The position numbers were made by a program, and so were the translations under genes. Below the pieces are notes generated by a model. The model was given only the letters and a program-made list of their open reading frames with translations. It was not told where the DNA came from and ran no database searches. 64,000 nt of DNA from Capnocytophaga felis (GTDB lineage Bacteria; Bacteroidota; Bacteroidia; Flavobacteriales; Flavobacteriaceae): assembly GCF_009684755.1 (NCBI RefSeq), contig NZ_BLBC01000008.1:154733-218732 (forward strand), in the 5' to 3' direction. Positions 57,932 through 64,000 of the stretch are shown here, one piece after another (the stretch's first letter is position 1; each line of letters opens with the position of its first letter).

Positions 57932-59437
57932 TTATTTAACAACAATATTTAATACTACTCTTAGATTATTTTCCATTATATGTTCACTAAGGTGATTTTT
58001 TAAATCAGAAATATCCAATCCTTTTGGAACAACAATATCTAATCTTGCGTTTTTTACAGATAACTCCTTACCCCCTTGTACCACATATTTTTTAGCTTGT
58101 ACTACTTTATCAAGTTGGTCTATGATTTTTGAAAAGGAATTTTTATACGTTTTTAAAGTACTTGCCTGAACATATAAACCAACGCTTTTTTGTTGCATTA
58201 TTATTCCACTTTTATTATAAAAAAAGTCTAATAATCGTTGATTTTGACCGCCAATAAATTCCCAATTTTTTAAGTCTGTTAATTTTCTAACGTGTTCCCA
58301 AACTCTACCTCTTGTCACGCCACTGGTCATCTCCCAAATAGTGTTGTAATTTTGGGATAGTTCTCCTATATTGTCCGCTACATAGTCAGCAATTTCAGTA
58401 TCAGAGTTTTTTAATGAATTTAAGTTTTGTAACAACTTCTTATTAATCTTAGCTCCCTTAATTAAATTTTTTTCTTTCTTAAAAATTTCAGAAGCTGCTT
58501 CAATAGTTTTTTGAGTTACTTTTGAGTTTTTAATTGCATTTACCCCTGTTTTTAAAGCCCCTTTTCCAGCCTTATAAAACCCTTTCCCTACAACGGTGAA
58601 ACTCAATCCTGCTTCAACAAGTAGGGATGTGCCTGCTATGAGTCTGTTACGTTCTTCTCCTTCAAAATTTTTACCTGTTACCAAAATATAACCACTCTCC
58701 ACAGGGATGACATAGTCCATCGTGGTGAGCAGTAATTCACGCATCTCGGCAGGCATTGGGTCACGTTTAAACTCCCTAAAATCAGGAAAAAAGCGAACCC
58801 ATTTTTGGGTGTCGGGGTTGTAAATGTAAAAAAATCTACCCGGTTGGTCGTAGGCATCATAAAGATTGAAAGCGGTATGATAAAAACGAAATTCCTCGCT
58901 AACTTTATAAAACGTCCCGTTAGTACACTCCTGATATTCAGTATAATTCAAGTTGTAACTTCCGAATTTGCCGTCAAATTTATCATTCTTCCCGTCTACT
59001 TTTTTCCAGTCTCCACAAATATTTTCATTATAGATGAAATCTTGAAGCGTTTTTTTAATCTCCGCAATGGCTTGTGCTTCTTTCTTCTTAAAATCTTCAA
59101 ACACAGCCAAAAGTTTATCGGCTTTGCTCTCATCAAACGATTGTTTTGACCCCGATGATTTAAAAAAATTCACCTGATTTATAGTGTTTTCTTTGTCGGC
59201 TTCGGTCAGGGTGGGGGTTTCTTTAATATACTGGCTTACAGCATCTAAACTTTTGTCATTTTGAGCGATTTCTACCTTTATTTTTTCATTTTCTTGCTCG
59301 TATTTTTCTTTATCTATTTTATTATCAGCAAATTGTTTGTCAAGGTTTTCCTGCTTTTGGGCAATATCTTTTTGATTTTTAAATATTTTTTCAATCGCTT
59401 TGATAGCACTTTCAATGCTTTTGATAATTTTACAACT
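57932..59437 (-). CDS. Polymorphic-toxin fragment with CdiA-CT-like nuclease C-terminus (A)
   Basis: The frame opens at 59437, just after a stop, without an ATG; a GTG at 59173 would give 413 residues. The first 90 residues are helical and charged (coiled-coil-like, DKEKYEQENEKIKVEIAQ). A hydrophobic pre-toxin segment (ERNRLIAGTSLLVEAGLSFT) follows near the middle. The last 130 residues contain GRVWEHVRKL, GGQNQRLLDFFYNKSGIIMQ and RLDIVVPKGLDISD, ending LNIVVK. This layout matches the nuclease fold of CdiA C-termini, like the toxin at 59977. Headless, so probably displaced from a full effector. An immunity gene follows at once. Confidence 0.68.
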   Translation of the reverse strand, partial: SCKIIKSIESAIKAIEKIFKNQKDIAQKQENLDKQFADNKIDKEKYEQENEKIKVEIAQNDKSLDAVSQYIKETPTLTEADKENTINQVNFFKSSGSKQSFDESKADKLLAVFEDFKKKEAQAIAEIKKTLQDFIYNENICGDWKKVDGKNDKFDGKFGSYNLNYTEYQECTNGTFYKVSEEFRFYHTAFNLYDAYDQPGRFFYIYNPDTQKWVRFFPDFREFKRDPMPAEMRELLLTTMDYVIPVESGYILVTGKNFEGEERNRLIAGTSLLVEAGLSFTVVGKGFYKAGKGALKTGVNAIKNSKVTQKTIEAASEIFKKEKNLIKGAKINKKLLQNLNSLKNSDTEIADYVADNIGELSQNYNTIWEMTSGVTRGRVWEHVRKLTDLKNWEFIGGQNQRLLDFFYNKSGIIMQQKSVGLYVQASTLKTYKNSFSKIIDQLDKVVQAKKYVVQGGKELSVKNARLDIVVPKGLDISDLKNHLSEHIMENNLRVVLNIVVK

Positions 59438-59482
59438 CTAATATTCACTTGTATTCCTTGATTTTTACCATATTGTATGGCT
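59438..59482 (-). pseudogene. Remnant of a CdiA-CT-like toxin 3' end
   Basis: Directly after the immunity gene stop the minus strand encodes AIQYGKNQGIQVNIRVVK, close to the last residues AIQYAQQQGVKMNIRVIK of the toxin at 59977. The scrap is then joined to the next toxin fragment in another frame. It marks an old recombination joint. Confidence 0.6.
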
Positions 59483-59974
59483 CTATTTATATGACTTATC
59501 CAAAACTTCAATTATTTTTTCAGTTATTTCAAGTTCTTTTTCAGGAGAATATTCCATTTCTATTATATCTTCTTCAACTATTATATTTCCTTTATATTCA
59601 TTTGAAAATTTTGTTGGAAATATTTTACAATTCTTTTCAAATCTTATAATACAGTGAGTAGAATTTTTATATAAATTTAAAAAGGATTTTTCTTTCAAAT
59701 CTTTTAAAAGTTCTTTTTGCATTGATTTAAATTTTTCATTTGAAGAAGGCATTTTTACATTATTTTTGCTACTATTAAGAGCTTGAAAAATATTGTTTTT
59801 AAAGTCATTTATACTACAATTTATAGGCAAAATGAAAATCGGAGATTGAGATAAAAACAAACCTGTTTCAGATTGTGATTCTGTTATTATTTTGTAGTAT
59901 TCTTGTGTTTTGTAAATTCCACAAGATTTTATTTTTTTTTCAAAATTAAATGTTTTTTTTATTATATTCCACAT
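59483..59974 (-). CDS. Candidate immunity protein for the toxin at 59977
   Basis: The protein has 163 residues (MWNIIKKTFNFEKK), starting 2 bp after the toxin stop, a coupling typical of toxin-immunity pairs. No signal peptide or membrane helix. It contains SPIFILPINCSINDFKNNIF and an acidic end (EYSPEKELEITEKIIEVL). I do not recognise the family. Role inferred from position. Confidence 0.65.
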   Translation of the reverse strand: MWNIIKKTFNFEKKIKSCGIYKTQEYYKIITESQSETGLFLSQSPIFILPINCSINDFKNNIFQALNSSKNNVKMPSSNEKFKSMQKELLKDLKEKSFLNLYKNSTHCIIRFEKNCKIFPTKFSNEYKGNIIVEEDIIEMEYSPEKELEITEKIIEVLDKSYK

Positions 59975-59976
59975 AA

Positions 59977-61197
59977 TTATTTTATTACTCTAATATTCAT
60001 TTTTACACCTTGTTGTTGAGCATATTGTATGGCTTTATTTATTTGTTTTATTTGTTCAGCGGTAGCACCTCTTGGAATGCCAACTTCTAATACTTTTGTA
60101 TTTATTTGGTTTATTGTATTTACTCCTCCACGATTTACACCTTTAAAATTAGCCAATTTATTTATATAACCTTTTAATGTATTAAAAATAGCATTACCTA
60201 CTTGATAAGATTTATCATTAAGATTTAATGTTTTGACACTTGTTGCAACTCCTTGATAGAAAGCATCTATAACAGGATAATTATGGAAATTAAACGCTCC
60301 TTTTAAATTTAACATTTTTTCATAAACAAAACCTCTTTCAAGGGGAGCTACTTTCCATAACGAATTACCTGCATTTTTAAACAATTCGGCAGCAACTCCA
60401 CTGAGTTTGTTGATAACCATTCCCAAAATGGCAAACTCAGCTCCCATTTTTATAACATCATTAAAGGTTTCTTCGCTTGTATCATACTCTTTTTTCTCTA
60501 TCCAAGTTGTCCCAAAAACGGTATTAATAGCCTTTTTATGTATTGCGTTTGTATTTTTATGATATAAAACTCCCTCTATTTCAACCAATTCGTAATATCT
60601 ATCTGTTGAGGGCGTTACGTTTCCTACATACTCTCCAAAGTTTTCTTTGCCATTTATCCAAAAACCTCTGTTATTCATATAATAAGCAGGAATGCTATCT
60701 TTTAATTCTTTTTCATTTGAAAGATATTGCACCGCTATGTCGTTGTCATTTTTCTCAATGGAGTGCATACACTTTTTTAACTTCTCAATGCAATCATCGT
60801 CCAGAACAAAAAGCGCCTGTTTTTCAAAAGACATTCCATAACCAGTTGTCTGCCTTTTGTTTACAAAAGCAGTTGATTTGCTCTGTTTAATACAATCGCT
60901 ATTTTCCAAACACGATTGATTTTCATTTAATTCCTGTATTTTTTCGGCATATTCGGCTTCTGTAAGCACGTTTTGGAGTTTCATTTCGGCTAAAATTGCC
61001 TTGCTTTGCTCGGTGTTTTTACGATTTTTGTCTTTCAGAGTCTCGTATTCCTCTTTTGAAAGGAAGCCTTGCTTTATTGCCTTTTCTATGGTTTGAATAA
61101 CTTCCTCACTCAGTGCTAAAATCGTTTTTACATCTTCCGAAATTTTCCGTAGTTCTTCACTGGTAATCAATATATTACTCTCGGTTTTACTTCTATA
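59977..61197 (-). CDS. Polymorphic-toxin fragment with CdiA-CT-like nuclease C-terminus (B)
   Basis: The frame is open to 61197 with no ATG; a TTG at 61170 gives 397 residues. The first residues read KTESNILITSEELRKI, like KTESNVIAINEELKNI in the neighbouring metalloprotease toxin, so both come from the same parent region. A helical stretch, then a pre-toxin region, then the C-terminal 130 residues: ERGFVYEKML, NFHNYPVIDAFYQGVATSVK, IFNTLKGYINKLANFKGV and LEVGIPRGATAEQIKQINKA. This matches CdiA C-terminal nuclease toxins (PF18451-type), with likely catalytic residues in the NYPVID...TSVKT region. The target, DNA or tRNA, cannot be told. Immunity gene at 59483. Confidence 0.8.
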   Translation of the reverse strand, partial: YRSKTESNILITSEELRKISEDVKTILALSEEVIQTIEKAIKQGFLSKEEYETLKDKNRKNTEQSKAILAEMKLQNVLTEAEYAEKIQELNENQSCLENSDCIKQSKSTAFVNKRQTTGYGMSFEKQALFVLDDDCIEKLKKCMHSIEKNDNDIAVQYLSNEKELKDSIPAYYMNNRGFWINGKENFGEYVGNVTPSTDRYYELVEIEGVLYHKNTNAIHKKAINTVFGTTWIEKKEYDTSEETFNDVIKMGAEFAILGMVINKLSGVAAELFKNAGNSLWKVAPLERGFVYEKMLNLKGAFNFHNYPVIDAFYQGVATSVKTLNLNDKSYQVGNAIFNTLKGYINKLANFKGVNRGGVNTINQINTKVLEVGIPRGATAEQIKQINKAIQYAQQQGVKMNIRVIK

Positions 61198-61201
61198 TTA
61201 G

Positions 61202-61214
61202 TATGTCAAAGAAC
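61202..61214. repeat. Cassette-junction repeat, copy B
   Basis: TATGTCAAAGAAC, identical to 57126-57138, between the immunity gene at 61222 and the toxin fragment at 59977. Confidence 0.6.
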
Positions 61215-61221
61215 ATCTCAA

Positions 61222-61728
61222 TTATTCTATTTTTACTTCATTCGTTTGATTATCAATATAATAATATTTTTTTCGATGTATATAAAAAGTTTTTATTTTT
61301 AAAAAATATTTTCCCTCTCTAAAAAGGTGAACTAAAAAAAACTCTCGTATCGTTTTCGGAGGAATCTTTACGATAGGCTCTGGAGTATTCAAAACATATT
61401 TTGTATTTACATTATAATACAAAAAAAATCCTTGTTCATAAACAGTGTCTCTAATAATTGAATCATATTTTTTTTCAAAACTTAAAATATGAGAATTTGT
61501 AGTTCCATCTTCTAAAAAAAATATCTTTCTGAAATATATGGTATCATTAGTTGTATTTTTAAATTGTAATGAAATATTTTTTCCTACATTTTTTAACTTT
61601 ATCTTCAAAAAATCATTGTTTACCGTTATTTCTTTTTGTGCAAAAGAAATTTTAACCAACAAAACAAATAATATTAATAACACTTTATTTTTTAAATCCC
61701 CTACTATCATAATTTTCTCTTTTTTCAT
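61222..61728 (-). CDS. Exported candidate immunity protein for the metalloprotease toxin
   Basis: The protein has 168 residues. Unlike the other immunity candidates it has a signal peptide (about 10-31, NKVLLILFVLLVKISFAQ), so it should act in the periplasm or at the outer membrane. The rest is beta-rich (NDFLKIKLKNVGKNISLQFK). It overlaps the toxin gene end by 44 bp; the second ATG at 61710 is a possible start. Export fits a toxin that attacks cell-envelope proteins. No known family recognised. Confidence 0.65.
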   Translation of the reverse strand: MKKEKIMIVGDLKNKVLLILFVLLVKISFAQKEITVNNDFLKIKLKNVGKNISLQFKNTTNDTIYFRKIFFLEDGTTNSHILSFEKKYDSIIRDTVYEQGFFLYYNVNTKYVLNTPEPIVKIPPKTIREFFLVHLFREGKYFLKIKTFYIHRKKYYYIDNQTNEVKIE

Positions 61729-62869
61729 AATCCAAACTATTTTTATAAAATTGAGTATATTCTTTTATCCAATAATCATAATTTTTTCTTTTATCTGAAG
61801 AAAAATAAAATATAATGTTGTGATTACTCATACAAATGGAGTATACTGTTAATTCATCTTTATAGTAATTAGAAGGTTTGTGTATCCCCTTGTGACATTT
61901 TTTCTGATATATATCTTTATTTTTTTCTCTATATTCCATAATTATTTTTTTTCTATCTTCATCCAATTCATTAAAAGTTTGTTTAAACCAATTATCGTCA
62001 AATGGATCTATTTGATTTATAGTTAAATAATTATTAAAAACGGTTTCTATATCAGGTTCTTTGAATAAATAGCATTCATCTACCACATTAAATATTATTC
62101 TCCTATTTTCTTCCTTATATCTATATGGAAAAATTTTCTCCATATAATTTACGTGATGTAAATACTCGTGGAATAAAGTTATTTTTATATCGTCTTTTGG
62201 TGAGTTTTCTGGGTAAGAAATATTTAATTTACCATCATAAAGTCCTGTACTAAGTGTTCCAATATTCTTTGTAAATACCACATTGTCAACTTTTAAAAAA
62301 TCCAGATATTTCAAGGCTCCCTCTACATAACGACGTTCTTCATTTGTAAAATTATTAGGGTTTAGCTTTTCCTTGATGTCTTTTTTTAGTTCTTCTATGA
62401 GTTTTCGCTGAAATTCAATATCCTTTTCTGTGAATTTTCCATTGTTAATAGTATCATTAGATGATGGTAAAATTCCTCTGTCCAACGCATATACTTCTAT
62501 CTCTTTTTGGTCTGTTGTTAAAGTTATTTCATATTCTTTATTATTCTCATCTTTTACAACAATTGAGCCATTTTTTTGTTTTGAAAGATTTATTGTTTCG
62601 GTTACATTACCTTTTTTTATAACAACTTCTTTTGTTTTTTTATCAAACTGAACATCACTGATATTTGTTATTTTTAAAATTGTATTTTTAATATTCTTTA
62701 ACTCTTCGTTTATTGCTATTACATTACTCTCCGTTTTATCATAGGTAGTAACAAGTTTTCCTTCAAAAAGTTGCCGTTCGGTGTTGATTTTGATGCCGTC
62801 GAATTTGACTTTGATTTTCGTGTCCAACAAATACGGCACTTGTACGTAGCATCTTGTTCTTTTACAAAA
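61685..62869 (-). CDS. Polymorphic-toxin fragment with HExxH metalloprotease C-terminus
   Basis: The frame opens at 62869 without ATG; a GTG at 62839 gives 384 residues. The N-terminal part (VPYLLDTKIKVKFDGIK) looks like the repeat region of a large surface protein. The region about 100-130 is beta-rich (TETINLSKQKNGSIVVKDEN). The toxin domain holds ITLFHEYLHHVNYM, an HExxH zinc motif; a third ligand may be the glutamate in NVVDECYLFKEPD. The end is lysine- and tyrosine-rich. The immunity candidate downstream is exported, supporting activity in the envelope. Headless like its neighbours. Confidence 0.72.
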   Translation of the reverse strand, partial: FCKRTRCYVQVPYLLDTKIKVKFDGIKINTERQLFEGKLVTTYDKTESNVIAINEELKNIKNTILKITNISDVQFDKKTKEVVIKKGNVTETINLSKQKNGSIVVKDENNKEYEITLTTDQKEIEVYALDRGILPSSNDTINNGKFTEKDIEFQRKLIEELKKDIKEKLNPNNFTNEERRYVEGALKYLDFLKVDNVVFTKNIGTLSTGLYDGKLNISYPENSPKDDIKITLFHEYLHHVNYMEKIFPYRYKEENRRIIFNVVDECYLFKEPDIETVFNNYLTINQIDPFDDNWFKQTFNELDEDRKKIIMEYREKNKDIYQKKCHKGIHKPSNYYKDELTVYSICMSNHNIIFYFSSDKRKNYDYWIKEYTQFYKNSLDYEKRENYDSRGFKK

Positions 62870-62921
62870 TCATCAAGCAGGTTGCTTTTATTTATAAAAA
62901 TCCCTTAAATAATCTCGCCAA
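62851..62921. repeat. Direct repeat at cassette junction, copy 1
   Basis: About 71 bp closely matching 63800-63870; the first 24 bases are identical and nearly all differences are transitions. It covers the 3' end of the immunity gene at 62888 and the joint to the next toxin fragment. Confidence 0.75.
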
Positions 62922-63250
62922 TCACGCATTAGCTCATACACTTCCTGTATGGGGATAATTGCTTCTACTTTGTCATCTTCAAAAATATTTTTTACAACAG
63001 CTTTTTCTCTATCGCATTCTATCATATAAAGCTCAAAACCAAAGCCTTCGTAAAAATCGGTTTTCCCTGATAAAACATCTTCTATCTTTTCTACGATTTC
63101 TTCAACATAATCAAAATCTGATGAAAGGTTATTTATTTCATCATAAAAATACCAACCATATTGGGAAGAATTATCAATATCAATAATTGGCCTTTCTTTT
63201 TTAAGCCCTGTTGGAGTTAAATATTTGTGAATGTTAAAACTATATTTCAT
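62888..63250 (-). CDS. Candidate immunity protein for the EndoU toxin
   Basis: The protein has 120 residues (MKYSFNIHKYLTPTG), 5 bp after the toxin stop. No signal peptide; acidic, with EEIVEKIEDVLSGK and a C-terminal helix MRDWRDYLRDFYK. Small, acidic cytoplasmic proteins are typical partners of EndoU toxins. Family not recognised. A decayed second copy of its 3' end lies at 63840-63881. Confidence 0.68.
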   Translation of the reverse strand: MKYSFNIHKYLTPTGLKKERPIIDIDNSSQYGWYFYDEINNLSSDFDYVEEIVEKIEDVLSGKTDFYEGFGFELYMIECDREKAVVKNIFEDDKVEAIIPIQEVYELMRDWRDYLRDFYK

Positions 63251-63255
63251 ATTAT

Positions 63256-63810
63256 TTAATTTTTTATTGGATAATAAGAGCCTATTGTTCCATCTTGATT
63301 ATAGAAAAAATGTATTTCAATTTTTCCGTCCCTTGAAAGACCAAAATATTCATTACTATTAGGCTTGTTTAAATTAAATTTTCCGTGATTATTGTTAATT
63401 GCGTGTTCTACTTCTTCTAATATTCTGGCTTCGTCCCAATCATCAGGGAAAAACGTAGATTTTCCTCTGTTGTTGGTTTTTCTAAGTTCTGTTCCATTTT
63501 CTAATTTTATAATAGGTTCTGCTTCATATACACCATTGCCAGAGCTGTCCATTACTTTATTTTTTAATTCATAACGAGCAGTTGGGTTGTTTTTCGTGTA
63601 ATCATCTAACGCAATTTTACTATGACACCCTTTAAAACCTTTGCCGTTAGAGTTCATATCTATTCGTAAAACGTGTTTTATTTTAGCAGTTACTTTTTCT
63701 CTTACATTGGTTATTTTTATCCAATTAGCGTGTTGTTTTAGTAAAGATTGTGTTGCCTTATTTGATTTTGCCTCAAACCCAGCCTCTTTCCAAATTCTAA
63801 TCTTGTTCTT
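63256..63810 (-). CDS. Polymorphic-toxin fragment with bacterial EndoU nuclease C-terminus
   Basis: The frame is open back to 63810 with no start except an internal ATG at 63657 (133 residues). The leader (IWKEAGFEAKSNKATQSLLK) belongs to a parent protein. The C-terminal domain has KGFKGCHSKIALDDY, VYEAEPIIKLENG, RGKSTFFPDDWDEARILEEV and DGTIGSYYPIKN, the order seen in bacterial EndoU (PF14436) RNase toxins. The histidine in GCHS, a later histidine near EHAINNNHG and the lysine and tyrosine positions fit its active site. EndoU toxins cut RNA, often tRNA, in target cells. Immunity gene follows after 5 bp. Confidence 0.8.
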   Translation of the reverse strand, partial: KNKIRIWKEAGFEAKSNKATQSLLKQHANWIKITNVREKVTAKIKHVLRIDMNSNGKGFKGCHSKIALDDYTKNNPTARYELKNKVMDSSGNGVYEAEPIIKLENGTELRKTNNRGKSTFFPDDWDEARILEEVEHAINNNHGKFNLNKPNSNEYFGLSRDGKIEIHFFYNQDGTIGSYYPIKN

Positions 63811-63870
63811 TTACAAAATCATCGGGCAGGTTGCTTTTGTTTATAAAAATCTCTTAGGTAATCTCGTTAA
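63800..63870. repeat. Direct repeat at cassette junction, copy 2
   Basis: See copy 1 at 62851-62921. Here it joins a decayed immunity gene end to the EndoU fragment. Confidence 0.75.
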
Positions 63871-63881
63871 TAGCGTATCAA
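63840..63881 (-). pseudogene. Remnant of an immunity gene 3' end
   Basis: The minus strand reads LIRY, a stop, then RDYLRDFYK, matching LMRDWRDYLRDFYK at the end of the intact gene at 62888. A stop codon and loss of the normal stop show decay. Confidence 0.6.
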
Positions 63882-63913
63882 TTCTTACCCTTTTTTGTAG
63901 AGTAATTATTTTA

Positions 63914-64000
63914 TTACCACCATTTAGAAAATGATACAAATTTTAGAACTATATTTTCCTTTTCTTCATCAGAAATAACAAACTTGTTTAAACTTTTTGA
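63914..64000 (-). CDS. C-terminal end of an unidentified gene cut by the window edge
   Basis: The minus strand is open from the right edge for 28 codons, with DEEKENIVLKFVSFSKWW before the stop at 63914-63916. The position suggests another immunity gene. Nothing more can be said from 28 residues. Confidence 0.45.
   Translation of the reverse strand, partial: SKSLNKFVISDEEKENIVLKFVSFSKWW

Noticed and set aside
59314..59511. Independent 65-codon minus-strand gene
   Set aside because: It is the toxin scar at 59438-59482 running on in the wrong frame through the next toxin fragment.
43845..64000. Prophage or integrative element
   Set aside because: I see no integrase, transposase, phage structural or conjugation gene; content is toxin, immunity and secretion-related only.

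Overview
The window is low-GC Bacteroidetes DNA, best matching Flavobacteriaceae and probably Capnocytophaga (genus is an inference). The signs are SusC/SusD pairs, gldB/gldC, a giant SprB-type gliding adhesin, type IX secretion (T9SS) proteins, a class II HMG-CoA reductase, host-glycan enzymes (GH92, GH130), and promoters of the Bacteroidetes form TTTG-N19-TAnnTTTG.

Positions 1-17.8 kb hold core and metabolic genes. They are the 3' end of a GH92 alpha-mannosidase, dinB convergent with hemL, a susC-susD pair, gldB-gldC divergent from an HMG-CoA reductase gene, an esterase-fold secreted protein, radA, an unlisted 44-residue membrane protein, a receiver-less sigma-54 activator, and a PepSY/flavodoxin/reductase fusion. 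Hairpin terminators separate most units.

Positions 18.1-38.0 kb are a gliding/adhesin operon. It encodes an Ig-repeat T9SS type B protein, a PorP/SprF-like outer-membrane protein with a SPOR-like tail, and a 5092-residue SprB-like adhesin ending in the same type B sorting domain. Positions 38.2-43.6 kb are housekeeping again: gcvH, a VanZ-like gene, tonB, a GH130 phosphorylase, a DegT aminotransferase, waaA and tRNA-Asn.

From about 43.6 kb to the right edge the window is accessory. A PorV-like gene faces a gene for a 1511-residue secreted protein of unknown function. Beyond it lies a leftward array of polymorphic-toxin cassettes, each a toxin C-terminal module followed at once by a candidate immunity gene. 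Toxin types are three related PD-(D/E)XK-like nucleases, two CdiA-CT-like nucleases, an HExxH metalloprotease and an EndoU nuclease. Most toxin frames have no proper start, as if cut from a full-length effector that would lie to the right of the window. Short repeated sequences sit at the cassette junctions. The three beta-propeller immunity genes are paralogous. One carries an in-frame (TA)n tract, and another is frameshifted at a (TA)n tract and a T8 run in a way two small slippage events would repair.

My reading, which is inference, is that the right third is a recombining, possibly phase-variable interbacterial-competition locus whose effectors may leave by T9SS with the dedicated PorV-like protein. 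The sprB operon and gldBC show that the organism uses T9SS for gliding as well. All calls rest on reading the sequence by eye; no database search was run.
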